Shown piece after piece: positions 20,701-27,321 of a stretch of 40,163 nucleotides of DNA. The stretch comes from an uncultured Fluviicola sp. (GTDB lineage Bacteria > Bacteroidota > Bacteroidia > Flavobacteriales_D > Crocinitomicaceae). The notes below the pieces were generated by a model. It was given only the letters and a program-made list of their open reading frames with translations. It made no database searches and had not been told where the DNA came from. The DNA lies in assembly GCA_937919725.1 (NCBI GenBank), contig CALFOS010000089.1, forward strand, positions 1 to 40,163. The letters are read 5' to 3'. Position 1 is the first letter of the stretch. Each line of letters opens with the position of its first letter. The translations under genes and the position numbers were made by a program.

Positions 20701-21003
20701 AAAAATCACCGTTTTCACAATTTGCGGAACGTTTTTTTTGGATTGAGCAGCGGCAAAAATAATGTCCACCACTTCTAATGCACTTTTATACAAACCGTCG
20801 TTTTCGAGGGAGTCTACTTTTTTCCACAAATCGGCGTAGCTGCCATCGAACGTATACTTGAGCATTTCCAATTCTTTTTCTTCTGATACCGTAGTTTGAT
20901 CTGTGGAAGCGATTTTTACCTCGTCTTTCTTCTCACACGATTGTGACATCAACAGAAGCGCGAAAACAGTGCTAGCTGCAGTATAGAAAATTGATTTAAA
21001 CAT
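14800..21003 (-). CDS. Alpha-2-macroglobulin family protein with MG domains and CxEQ thioester motif
   Basis: 2067 aa; FFLDRKIYRPGQKIYFKGIKI (MG2/A2M_N), FFYPQMETNEKGEIILKFTAPEALTRWKFLGLAHS, thioester-type MPYMMEYPHECAEQIFTRYYSNSLASSI, alpha-toroid region. Confidence 0.95.
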   Translation of the reverse strand: MFKSIFYTAASTVFALLLMSQSCEKKDEVKIASTDQTTVSEEKELEMLKYTFDGSYADLWKKVDSLENDGLYKSALEVVDIIFAAAQSKKNVPQIVKTVIFRMKYNSYLEEDDFINALAELNSLSEGEQFPIKPLIHSLTAEVYWQYYSSHRWEFMNRSKTVNFENKDVRTWDLKTISEHVSKHFVLSLQSADSSKRASMDDFQDILEQTLTARRLRPTLYDFLAHRAINYFSNSESELVRPEVKFVIDDKGYFGNAAEFVALNPLLKTDKSNIYEAVKIYQDLTKFHRKDKDVGPLIDLELQRLSFMQSQSVSPDKEDYYLAALKALSAAHPEHDENAEIQHRIAQFYANKGSSYSLTTPENRWDKKEAVRICKATNTKFPGTYGAMNCLHLLNSLEAKALSFENELAYANAENGRMRISYTNVDSMYIRVIKVPSDFLLKNNSYYYSDTDLMKDFLTMKISKEWKVPLENPGDYQSHTTEILLSQLDFGHYVVLASPNKSFSQEKNVVLRDSYWVTDLAYTQTDNSDASINVFVTNRTSGAPLNRVKVELFERNYNYTSRAYEVKLKETLHTDANGKLIIGAKSKYRNFILQFSDGNDVFNTGDDVRQGRKYTEKTNTSVSTQFFLDRKIYRPGQKIYFKGIKIKHSDNEHTLVTNSRSKVILYDVNRQQVAELSLTSNSYGTFSGSFTAPTTGLTGSMHIEDEHGSVYFRVEEYKRPKFEVDFAPIEGSFRLGERIEIKGNAKAYAGSNIDGAEVQYRITRSCNFNPWTRYRWGYFPQSESVEIKNGTMQTDENGEFVIDFNAMEDRTVNKKFSPIYSYQIHADVTDVNGETRSGSSYVSVGYSCMNLNLRVDSKFERTAKNKFKVSTTNLNGQKVSTKGTVQITALIEPTQTFRTQYWARPDLPSISEKDHRTLFPFDPYAEEDKVENFKRGTRVLNINFDTETSDSVVFETMKTWAAGRYVVETSSVDAFGETVSEIQYITLLAKTETANPTSELWTMTPLKVVCEPGEKAEILIATAAEDLTILYEVEHNGKVVSTQFIKLSKGQKVIQIPVREEHRGNFSVMFTAIKNGRLHSTKQIIIVPYSNKKLNISFETFRNKLIPGAPEEWKLVIKGPNGAKIAAELLATMYDASLDEFASNNFYLNPYESRYSYRSYSSESFRSQHARAYGRDWNSYVFAPERFYDELNWWGFGGYGSYGYGSDGGYGTYSYGGRMDMEMDEMTVSENSPGAPKLMANTVSRKSSDKIVTLADSATGAAEEPSGGDKDGKETGGADRQQNQKSLEGVKARTNLNETAFFYPQMETNEKGEIILKFTAPEALTRWKFLGLAHSKDLKIGTIQESVVTQKELMVVPNAPRFFREGDQMTFTAKVSNIAETDLTGTAQLFLFDALTMKPIDAAFKNMNSIVNFTAKKGQSAKLAWNISVPSGYSAVTYRVVAQAGLFSDGEEMVLPVLSNRMLVTESMPLPSKGIGTKDFTFTKLVNSGSSTTLKHHKLTLEYTSNPAWYAVQAMPYMMEYPHECAEQIFTRYYSNSLASSIVNSSPKIKDVFEQWKESSPDAFLSNLEKNQELKSLMLEETPWVLDAQNEGERKKRIALLFDLNKMDNQLDKALRKLENMQVSNGAWPWFPGMRENRYITQHIVTGMGHLDHLGVKSVRDDKRAWNMTENAIAYLDGEIVADYLEMKRTYADYTKHQQINSSIIQYMYARSYFRDIPMNDLLNEAMSFYQTQAAEYWLTFDIYTQGMLALQSKRYEIVELPNKIMASLKERSIVHEELGMYWKENVSGYYWYQAPIETQAMMIEAFDEVIEDQDAVEELKVWLLKQKQTTDWKTTKATAEACYALLLRGTDLLENTEQVGIKVNGQFVDPKDREAGTGYFKTSWAPDEIVPEMGNVSVTRTSEGVSWGAMYWQYFEDMDKITPHETPLKLKKQLFLVQNTDNGPVITPVVEGTKLKPGDKIRVRIELRTDRDMEYIHMKDMRAAGFEPINVISRYKWQDGLGYYESTKDAATNFFMDYVSKGVYVFEYDLRVSHEGDFANGITTIQCMYAPEFTSHSEGVRVVVGE

Positions 21004-21013
21004 AGTCTAGCGA

Positions 21014-21667
21014 TTAGTTAGTGATGCGTGAAAACGCTGTGCGCTCAACAAAATATTTCGTCGAATTCAATTGTTGGAATTCAAGTTGTGATGGCGAAAG
21101 TACAATAACATTTTGCTGGTTCAAGTTCGATTCGTTTTGCGCCGAAATGAAACTAAAGGCACGCTCACCTGGATCGTAATCGAAATCACTCACGGAAAGT
21201 TTGTTGTTGATAAATGAAAGTTTCACAGGCGAATAGTTACCATTTTCCTCGTAATTGAGCATGTATTCTCGATCGCTGATGCGTGTGAGTTGCGTGCTCG
21301 AATTTTTGTAAATCACAGCATCACGGTTGCGAACCCCAAAAAAGTAGTAATCTCCTTCTAACAAACACGGGAGCGAATCGTTTTCGACCACACCATGAAT
21401 ATAATTTCCCTTCACCGAATACGTTGACGATTCACGCGCCAGCTCTCGACTAATCGAAGAAACATGTGTGGATATAACGTTTATGCCATCCGCAGAAAAA
21501 TCGTAAATCAAGCCACTTGCTTCATCTTTGTAGGTCCCAAACCATTTTTCATCCACCGATGGCACCTTTTTTTCTTCCGTAGGAAGAGGGTTCGAGAAAT
21601 AATACGAATTTTGGGAAAATGTGCTTCCCGCGAAAAAAATGTAGGTAATTATTGAAACTATTTTCAT
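21014..21667 (-). CDS. Secreted protein of unknown function
   Basis: 217 aa; signal peptide MKIVSIITYIFFAGSTFSQN; ends 10 bp before the A2M start on the same strand. Confidence 0.75.
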   Translation of the reverse strand: MKIVSIITYIFFAGSTFSQNSYYFSNPLPTEEKKVPSVDEKWFGTYKDEASGLIYDFSADGINVISTHVSSISRELARESSTYSVKGNYIHGVVENDSLPCLLEGDYYFFGVRNRDAVIYKNSSTQLTRISDREYMLNYEENGNYSPVKLSFINNKLSVSDFDYDPGERAFSFISAQNESNLNQQNVIVLSPSQLEFQQLNSTKYFVERTAFSRITN

Positions 21668-21737
21668 AACTTAAATTGGAGTGTCCGTTTTGGCACAAAC
21701 TAAAAATATACATTAACCTACCCTTAAAAACATAACA

Positions 21738-23459
21738 ATGCAAAAAAGATGGTTTGTTCGCGCACCACAAGATAGTACAATCGTGGACGATTTTCGTTCA
21801 GAATTGAAAGTAGATCCAATTGTTGCCGAATTATTGCTCCAGCGCGGAATTGATTCCTACGAGAAAGCCGAGGCGTTTTTCCGTCCAAAACTCACCGATT
21901 TACACGATCCATTCCTGATGAAAGACATGGATTTGGCTGTGGACAGACTGATCTTAGCCATCGAAAAGAAGCAAAAAGTATTGCTCTACGGCGATTACGA
22001 CGTGGACGGAACCACGGCCGTTACACTTTTGTACATCCTGCTCAAGGACCACATTGCCGACTTGGAATTTTACATTCCTGATCGGTACAGCGAAGGATAT
22101 GGGGTTAGCGTGGCGGGAATCAACTACGCCGAACAAGAGAAATTCGATCTCATCATCACCCTCGATTGTGGCATCAAAGCCCTAGACAGAATTGCAGAGG
22201 CGCGCAAAGCTGGAATGGACGTGATCGTGTGCGATCATCACCGACCGGGAAGTGAATTACCAGACGCCATCGTGCTCGACGCAAAACGCTCAGATTGCTC
22301 CTATCCGTTTGATGAATTGTGCGGTTGCGGAGTCGGATTCAAGCTCATGCAAGGACTCTATTTGAAGCAAAATTGGCCGCTCGACCCTCTTTGGAACCAA
22401 CTTGATTTGTTGGCGCTCAGCATCGGCGCAGATTTGGTTCCTGTGACTGGCGAAAACCGCGTTTTGGCGCTTATCGGTTTGGAATTGCTCAACAAAAAAC
22501 CACGGACAGCCTTTCGAGAGATGTTGGTCTTGGCGAAACGGAATTTTCCCGTAACGCTCACGGACGTCGTATTCACTATCGCACCTCGCATTAACGCGGC
22601 AGGAAGATTGCGCTCCGGAAAATTTGCCGTTCAACTCATGATTTCTGAAAACTTGGAAGAAATACAAACACTTGCAGAGGAAATCAACGCCGACAATTGT
22701 GAGCGCCGCGAACTCGACCAAGGAATAACGGAACACGCGCTGGAATTGCTCGAAACCTATCCCCAAAACAGATGCACGAACGTAGTTTATCACGAATCGT
22801 GGCATAAAGGAGTGGTGGGAATTGTTGCGTCACGCATTATCGAAAAAGCGTACAAACCAACGATTGTCCTCACCAAGTCGAATGGTGAAATTACAGGTTC
22901 GGCGCGTTCGGTAGAAGGGTTTGATGTCCACGACGCGATTGAAAAATGTTCGGACTTACTCGAAAAATTTGGTGGTCACATGTACGCCGCTGGACTTACT
23001 ATGCGAGAAGAAAACGTCCACGAATTCATGTCCCGATTCGAAGCTGTTGTAGCGGAAACCATCGACCCAAAATTGCTGATTCCAGAGGAGAAAATTGACC
23101 TTGAATTGCAGTTCGACGAAATCTTCCAAAAAGAAGAAAACCGAATGAAAATACCGAAAATAAAACGCATTCTACGCCAGTTCGAACCGCACGGACCTGG
23201 AAACATGAAGCCCGTTTTTCTGTCCAAAAATGTATTTTCTACCGATGTGCGTGTACTCAAAGATGCGCACCTGAAATTGTCACTCACGCAGCCCGATACC
23301 GATGTGAAATTGGAAGCAATTGGCTTCAATCTTGCCGAAAAAGAGGAAGAGGTAGCATCTGGAATTCCGTTTGAACTCGCGTACACGCTCGAAGTAAACA
23401 GTTGGATGGATCGTGAAACGTTGCAGTTGAATGTGAAGGATGTTCGGTCGATGGTGTAG
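21738..23459 (+). CDS. recJ: Single-stranded-DNA-specific exonuclease RecJ
   Basis: 573 aa; VLLYGDYDVDGTTAVTLLY, LIITLDCGIKALDRI, VIVCDHHRPG, FTIAPRINAAGRL, GITGSARS-type ITGSARSVEGFDVHDAI, FGGHMYAAGLTM. Confidence 0.96.
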   Translation: MQKRWFVRAPQDSTIVDDFRSELKVDPIVAELLLQRGIDSYEKAEAFFRPKLTDLHDPFLMKDMDLAVDRLILAIEKKQKVLLYGDYDVDGTTAVTLLYILLKDHIADLEFYIPDRYSEGYGVSVAGINYAEQEKFDLIITLDCGIKALDRIAEARKAGMDVIVCDHHRPGSELPDAIVLDAKRSDCSYPFDELCGCGVGFKLMQGLYLKQNWPLDPLWNQLDLLALSIGADLVPVTGENRVLALIGLELLNKKPRTAFREMLVLAKRNFPVTLTDVVFTIAPRINAAGRLRSGKFAVQLMISENLEEIQTLAEEINADNCERRELDQGITEHALELLETYPQNRCTNVVYHESWHKGVVGIVASRIIEKAYKPTIVLTKSNGEITGSARSVEGFDVHDAIEKCSDLLEKFGGHMYAAGLTMREENVHEFMSRFEAVVAETIDPKLLIPEEKIDLELQFDEIFQKEENRMKIPKIKRILRQFEPHGPGNMKPVFLSKNVFSTDVRVLKDAHLKLSLTQPDTDVKLEAIGFNLAEKEEEVASGIPFELAYTLEVNSWMDRETLQLNVKDVRSMV

Positions 23460-23617
23460 GATAACTTGGGCGCTCGAGCGGTTTCGTGCTTTAGTTCACT
23501 CCTGCAAGTCAGCGGCACTAAACTTTTGCTGTTAATAAATTATACGCACAACCAAGTGCCACAATGCCGTTCAGTTCGCAAAGCTATCGCACTAGCACCT
23601 AGCGCAAAACGTACCAA

Positions 23618-23657
23618 CGAAAAAAGCCCTATCAATCCAACGACTGATAGGGCTTTC
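23618..23657 (-). terminator. Rho-independent terminator of the acyl-CoA dehydrogenase gene
   Basis: Minus strand GAAAGCCCTATCA-GTCGTTGGAT-TGATAGGGCTTTTTTC: perfect stem followed by T-tract. Confidence 0.85.
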
Positions 23658-23676
23658 GATTATTTCGTGAAATCAC

Positions 23677-24885
23677 TTACTTCATACCCGACAAATCTGG
23701 CATATCCCGAGCAAATGCTGGAATTCCGGTAATGTCCAATCCTGTGATCAATAAATGAACGTCGTGCGTTCCTTCGTAGGTCAACACCGATTCCAAATTC
23801 GCCATATGACGCATGATTGAGTATTCACTCGTGATTCCCATTGCACCGTGAATTTGACGTGCTTCGCGTGCGATATCCAAGGCAATTTCTACGTTGTTTC
23901 GCTTCGCCATCGAGATCTGTGCTGAAGTCGCTCTGCCTTCATTACGTAATTGTCCCAAACGGAAAGTCAATAATTGTGCTTTGGTGATTTCGGTAATCAT
24001 TTCTGCCAATTTCTTCTGAATCAATTGAAACGAACCGATCGGAACACCAAATTGTGTGCGCTCTTTCGAGTAACGCAGAGCTTGATCGTAGCAGTCCATT
24101 GCAGCACCGAGTGCACCCCACGCAATTCCAAATCGAGCTGAATCTAAGCAACCAAGTGGTGCGCCCAATCCGCTTTTGTTCGGTAAAATATTTGCTTTCG
24201 GCACGCGCACGTTATCGAAAATCAACTCACCCGTTGCCGAAGCACGAAGTGATAATTTTCCGTGCATTTCTGGTGTTGTGAATCCTTCCATTCCACGTTC
24301 GACAATCAAACCGTGAATTCTACCCGCCTCACTTTTTGCCCAAACAACTGCGATATCCGCAAACGGCGCATTTGAAATCCACATTTTGGCACCGTTCAAA
24401 ATCACGTGGTCTCCGTCATCTTTAAAGTTGGTAATCATCCCACCAGGATTAGAACCGTGATCTGGCTCAGTCAATCCAAAACAACCAATCATTTCACCTG
24501 TCCCTAATTTGGGAAGGTATTTCATGCGTTGCTCCTCATTTCCATATTTCCAAATAGGATACATAACGAGTGAACTTTGCACAGAAGCTGTAGATCGCAA
24601 ACCAGAATCGCAACGTTCAAGCTCTTGCATGATCAATCCATACGAGATTTGATCCAAGCCCGGCCCGCCGTATTCTTCTGGAATGTATGGTCCGAATGCA
24701 CCAATTTCACCCAATCCAGGTAAAATGTGATTCGGGAATGTTGCATTTTCGTAATGCTCATCTATGATTGGCGAAACTTCTTTCTTCACCCAAGCACGGG
24801 CAGCATCGCGTACAAGCTTATGTTCTTCTGAAAGGAGATCATCCATATTGAAGTAATCTGGATGCGTGTATAAGTCAGTTCTCAT
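23677..24885 (-). CDS. Acyl-CoA dehydrogenase family protein, glutaryl-CoA dehydrogenase-like
   Basis: 402 aa; GCFGLTEPDHGSNPGGM, RTQFGVPIGSFQLIQKKLAEMIT, IHGAMGITSEYSIMRHMANLESVLTYEGTHDVHLLITG (catalytic Glu context). Confidence 0.93.
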   Translation of the reverse strand: MRTDLYTHPDYFNMDDLLSEEHKLVRDAARAWVKKEVSPIIDEHYENATFPNHILPGLGEIGAFGPYIPEEYGGPGLDQISYGLIMQELERCDSGLRSTASVQSSLVMYPIWKYGNEEQRMKYLPKLGTGEMIGCFGLTEPDHGSNPGGMITNFKDDGDHVILNGAKMWISNAPFADIAVVWAKSEAGRIHGLIVERGMEGFTTPEMHGKLSLRASATGELIFDNVRVPKANILPNKSGLGAPLGCLDSARFGIAWGALGAAMDCYDQALRYSKERTQFGVPIGSFQLIQKKLAEMITEITKAQLLTFRLGQLRNEGRATSAQISMAKRNNVEIALDIAREARQIHGAMGITSEYSIMRHMANLESVLTYEGTHDVHLLITGLDITGIPAFARDMPDLSGMK

Positions 24886-24908
24886 TTTAAAATGATTTTA
24901 ATGGACTG

Positions 24909-24916
24909 CAAAATTA
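24909..24916 (-). promoter_or_regulatory. Candidate -7 element (TAATTTTG) upstream of the acyl-CoA dehydrogenase gene
   Basis: Matches TAnnTTTG on the minus strand. Confidence 0.35.
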
Positions 24917-24998
24917 ACTATATTTTTGGTGGCTGTTAAATATTTGTCGACTTCAAGCAGTAACTTTACCCCGAAGAACCAAAAACTATGCAGACACC

Positions 24999-25691
24999 GT
25001 GCACATTATCTTAGGCATCGCAGATCAATTTATCCCGAGTGAGCTCACTCCGCGGTTCCATTCCTCCGAATGGTTAATGGGTTACGTGCTATTTTTTGCG
25101 TTCATCACGTTGGCCATTGCCCGTTTTGCCCGTGCAGGAATTTACGAAACACTCGTGCTTGCAAATGGCAAAATGATGGGTGTCGTGGCCTTTGTGCGAG
25201 ATTCCATGCCGCTATCCAAGCCCAGTTCGTGGATGCTCCTGCTCAACTATATTTTATCGGGCGGCGCGATTTGTTACCTCTACATTCAAAATTCTAACAC
25301 CATATACTTGCCCAATAAAGGACTCGTATTTATGGCTCCAATTCTATTACTGATGTGGAGCCTATTGTGCCTTGTGCTCACGCGATGGCTGAGTGGAGGG
25401 GGAGATGTTTTTGCTGCGCCAATTGCATTAAAAATTATTGGAGCGCAACTCCTCGGAGTGATTTATTTCGTATGCGCGATTCTGTGGTTGTTCATCTCAC
25501 GTGAGGGAAGTGTGTTTGTGCAGCTCGTCATTGTGCTTTTTCTAGTGGAAAGCGCTTTCAGGATTATTAAAAGCGCGAATATAGTTTTAAGGCGAGGAGT
25601 TTCTTGGTATTATATAATTTTGTACCTTTGCACCCTTGAAATTCTACCTATCCTTATGGTTTATTATGCGTTTGTAGAGGATTTCAATTAG
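24999..25691 (+). CDS. DUF4271 domain-containing membrane protein
   Basis: 230 aa, multiple TM helices, GTG start; immediately upstream of hemD as commonly seen in Flavobacteriales. Confidence 0.8.
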   Translation: MHIILGIADQFIPSELTPRFHSSEWLMGYVLFFAFITLAIARFARAGIYETLVLANGKMMGVVAFVRDSMPLSKPSSWMLLLNYILSGGAICYLYIQNSNTIYLPNKGLVFMAPILLLMWSLLCLVLTRWLSGGGDVFAAPIALKIIGAQLLGVIYFVCAILWLFISREGSVFVQLVIVLFLVESAFRIIKSANIVLRRGVSWYYIILYLCTLEILPILMVYYAFVEDFN

Positions 25692-25719
25692 TAGGAGTTT
25701 TGAATTAAACTGTGGACCA

Positions 25720-26469
25720 TTGGCAGTAAAGACAATTTTAGTTTCGCAACCGAAACCTGAAGGAGCAAAGTCTCCTTATTTCGATTTGGCGGAGAAGTAT
25801 AAGTTGAAAATTGATTTTCGCTCCTTCATTCATGTGGAGGGAATTGATGCGCAGGAATTCCGGACGCAAAAGGTAGAGTTGGGCAAGCACACAGGAATTG
25901 TTCTGACATCGAAAAACGCCGTGGATCATTACTTCAGAATTGCTGGCGAAATGCGTTTCGACGTTCCCGACGCCATGAAGTATTTCTGTATCTCAGAAGC
26001 GGTAGCTTATTACCTTCAAAAATACGTTGCATACCGCAAACGAAAAATCTTCTTCGTGAATCAACGCATCGAGGATTTGGTTGACATCATGAAGAAACAC
26101 AAAAAGGAAACTTTTTTACTTCCTTGTGCCGATCGCTTACGCGACAATATTCCTGATACGCTAGCCGAAAGCAACCTCAATTTCACGAAAGCCGTGCTCT
26201 ACCGAACGGTAGCGTCCGATCTTTCCGATTTGGAGAATGTGTACTACGACATGCTGGTTTTTTATAGCCCAGGAGGAGTGGAGTCTTTGATGAAAAACTT
26301 CCCAGACTTCAAGCAAAATGAAACGGTAATTGCCGCGTTTGGCCCTACAACTGCAAAAGCGATTGTCGACAATAACCTTCGCCTCGATCTTCACGCACCA
26401 CAACCGAATGCACCATCCATGACGGGAGCAATCGAGAATTTTGTGAAAAGTGCAAAAAAGGTAAAGTAA
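25720..26469 (+). CDS. hemD: Uroporphyrinogen-III synthase
   Basis: 249 aa; AVKTILVSQPKPEGAKSPYFDLAEKY, GIVLTSKNAVDHYFRI, DMLVFYSPGGVESLMKNFPDF, AAFGPTTAKAIVDNNLRLDLHAPQPNAPSMTGAIENFV. TTG start. Confidence 0.9.
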   Translation: MAVKTILVSQPKPEGAKSPYFDLAEKYKLKIDFRSFIHVEGIDAQEFRTQKVELGKHTGIVLTSKNAVDHYFRIAGEMRFDVPDAMKYFCISEAVAYYLQKYVAYRKRKIFFVNQRIEDLVDIMKKHKKETFLLPCADRLRDNIPDTLAESNLNFTKAVLYRTVASDLSDLENVYYDMLVFYSPGGVESLMKNFPDFKQNETVIAAFGPTTAKAIVDNNLRLDLHAPQPNAPSMTGAIENFVKSAKKVK

Positions 26470-26481
26470 CCCAAATTTTGT

Positions 26482-27183
26482 CTATCGATTTTTGAGTTCA
26501 GCTAGCACTGTTCGCATTCCTGCACTTGCCGAAGCGTTTATTTTCACGAAATTTTTCGGGACATCCAACTCATCTGCCTTTGGATCGATGATGTATCTTT
26601 TTTGCGCATTTTCGGCGAAATGAATTAGCCCGGCGGCAGGGTAAACTTGCAGTGAAGTTCCAATTATAATCAACACATCCGCGCCCGCGAGAACACGCGC
26701 AGCTTCCTCGTAAGCAGGCACATCTTCACCGAACCAAACCACATGTGGACGCAAACGATGGCCATCAGGACAAAGGTCTGTCTTTTCAAGTTTCCAACCA
26801 TCTATGGGATAGTACGCCTTTTCTTGTGCAGGACCAGAACTCTTTGCGAGCCGAATATTTCCGTGCAAATGGAGGATGTTCGAACTCCCAGCACGCTCGT
26901 GTAAATCATCGATGTTTTGCGTAATCACGCTGACATTTCCAAGGTCTTCTAATTCAACAACTTCCAAATGCGCGTCGTTCGGAAGTGCTTGCATTACTGA
27001 CTGTCGCCGCTCGTTGTAGAAAGTTGTCACCAACTCTGGGTCCCTGAGCCATGCGGCAGGTGTTGCAACGTCCTCCACACGATAGTTCTCCCACAAGCCA
27101 TTCGAGTCGCGAAAGGTTTGTATTCCACTTTCGGCACTCATGCCAGCCCCCGAAAACACTACAATAGTTAATTCCCCCATCAT
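26482..27183 (-). CDS. Sir2-family NAD-dependent protein deacylase (SIRT5/CobB-like)
   Basis: 233 aa; VFSGAGMSAESGIQTFRDSNGLW, TQNIDDLHERAG, LHLHGNIRLAKSS, PHVVWFGEDVP, IIIGTSLQVYPAAGL; YxxR motif in TTFYNERRQ. Confidence 0.95.
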   Translation of the reverse strand: MMGELTIVVFSGAGMSAESGIQTFRDSNGLWENYRVEDVATPAAWLRDPELVTTFYNERRQSVMQALPNDAHLEVVELEDLGNVSVITQNIDDLHERAGSSNILHLHGNIRLAKSSGPAQEKAYYPIDGWKLEKTDLCPDGHRLRPHVVWFGEDVPAYEEAARVLAGADVLIIIGTSLQVYPAAGLIHFAENAQKRYIIDPKADELDVPKNFVKINASASAGMRTVLAELKNR

Positions 27184-27244
27184 TTTTTACAGTTAGCTTT
27201 ACAAGAATTAAACGAATTTACTTAGAATAAAACAGTTAGAACCA

Positions 27245-27276
27245 TTTGGTTAAGGTTCTTCAATAACCTACCTTTG
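27245..27276 (+). promoter_or_regulatory. Bacteroidota-type promoter (TTTG-N20-TACCTTTG) upstream of the Omp28-like gene
   Basis: TTTG at 27245-27248 and TACCTTTG at 27269-27276, matching the TTTG/TAnnTTTG consensus with a 20-bp spacer. Confidence 0.8.
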
Positions 27277-27321
27277 GCACTGATTTTTAGAACTAAAATT
27301 AATCTTTAATTAAAAAAAACT

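Noticed and set aside
22290-22805. 171-aa minus-strand ORF
   Set aside because: Antisense to recJ with no start context or domain evidence.
23466-23732. 88-aa plus-strand ORF after recJ
   Set aside because: Runs through the opposite-strand terminator and into the antisense of the ACAD gene; composition not protein-like.
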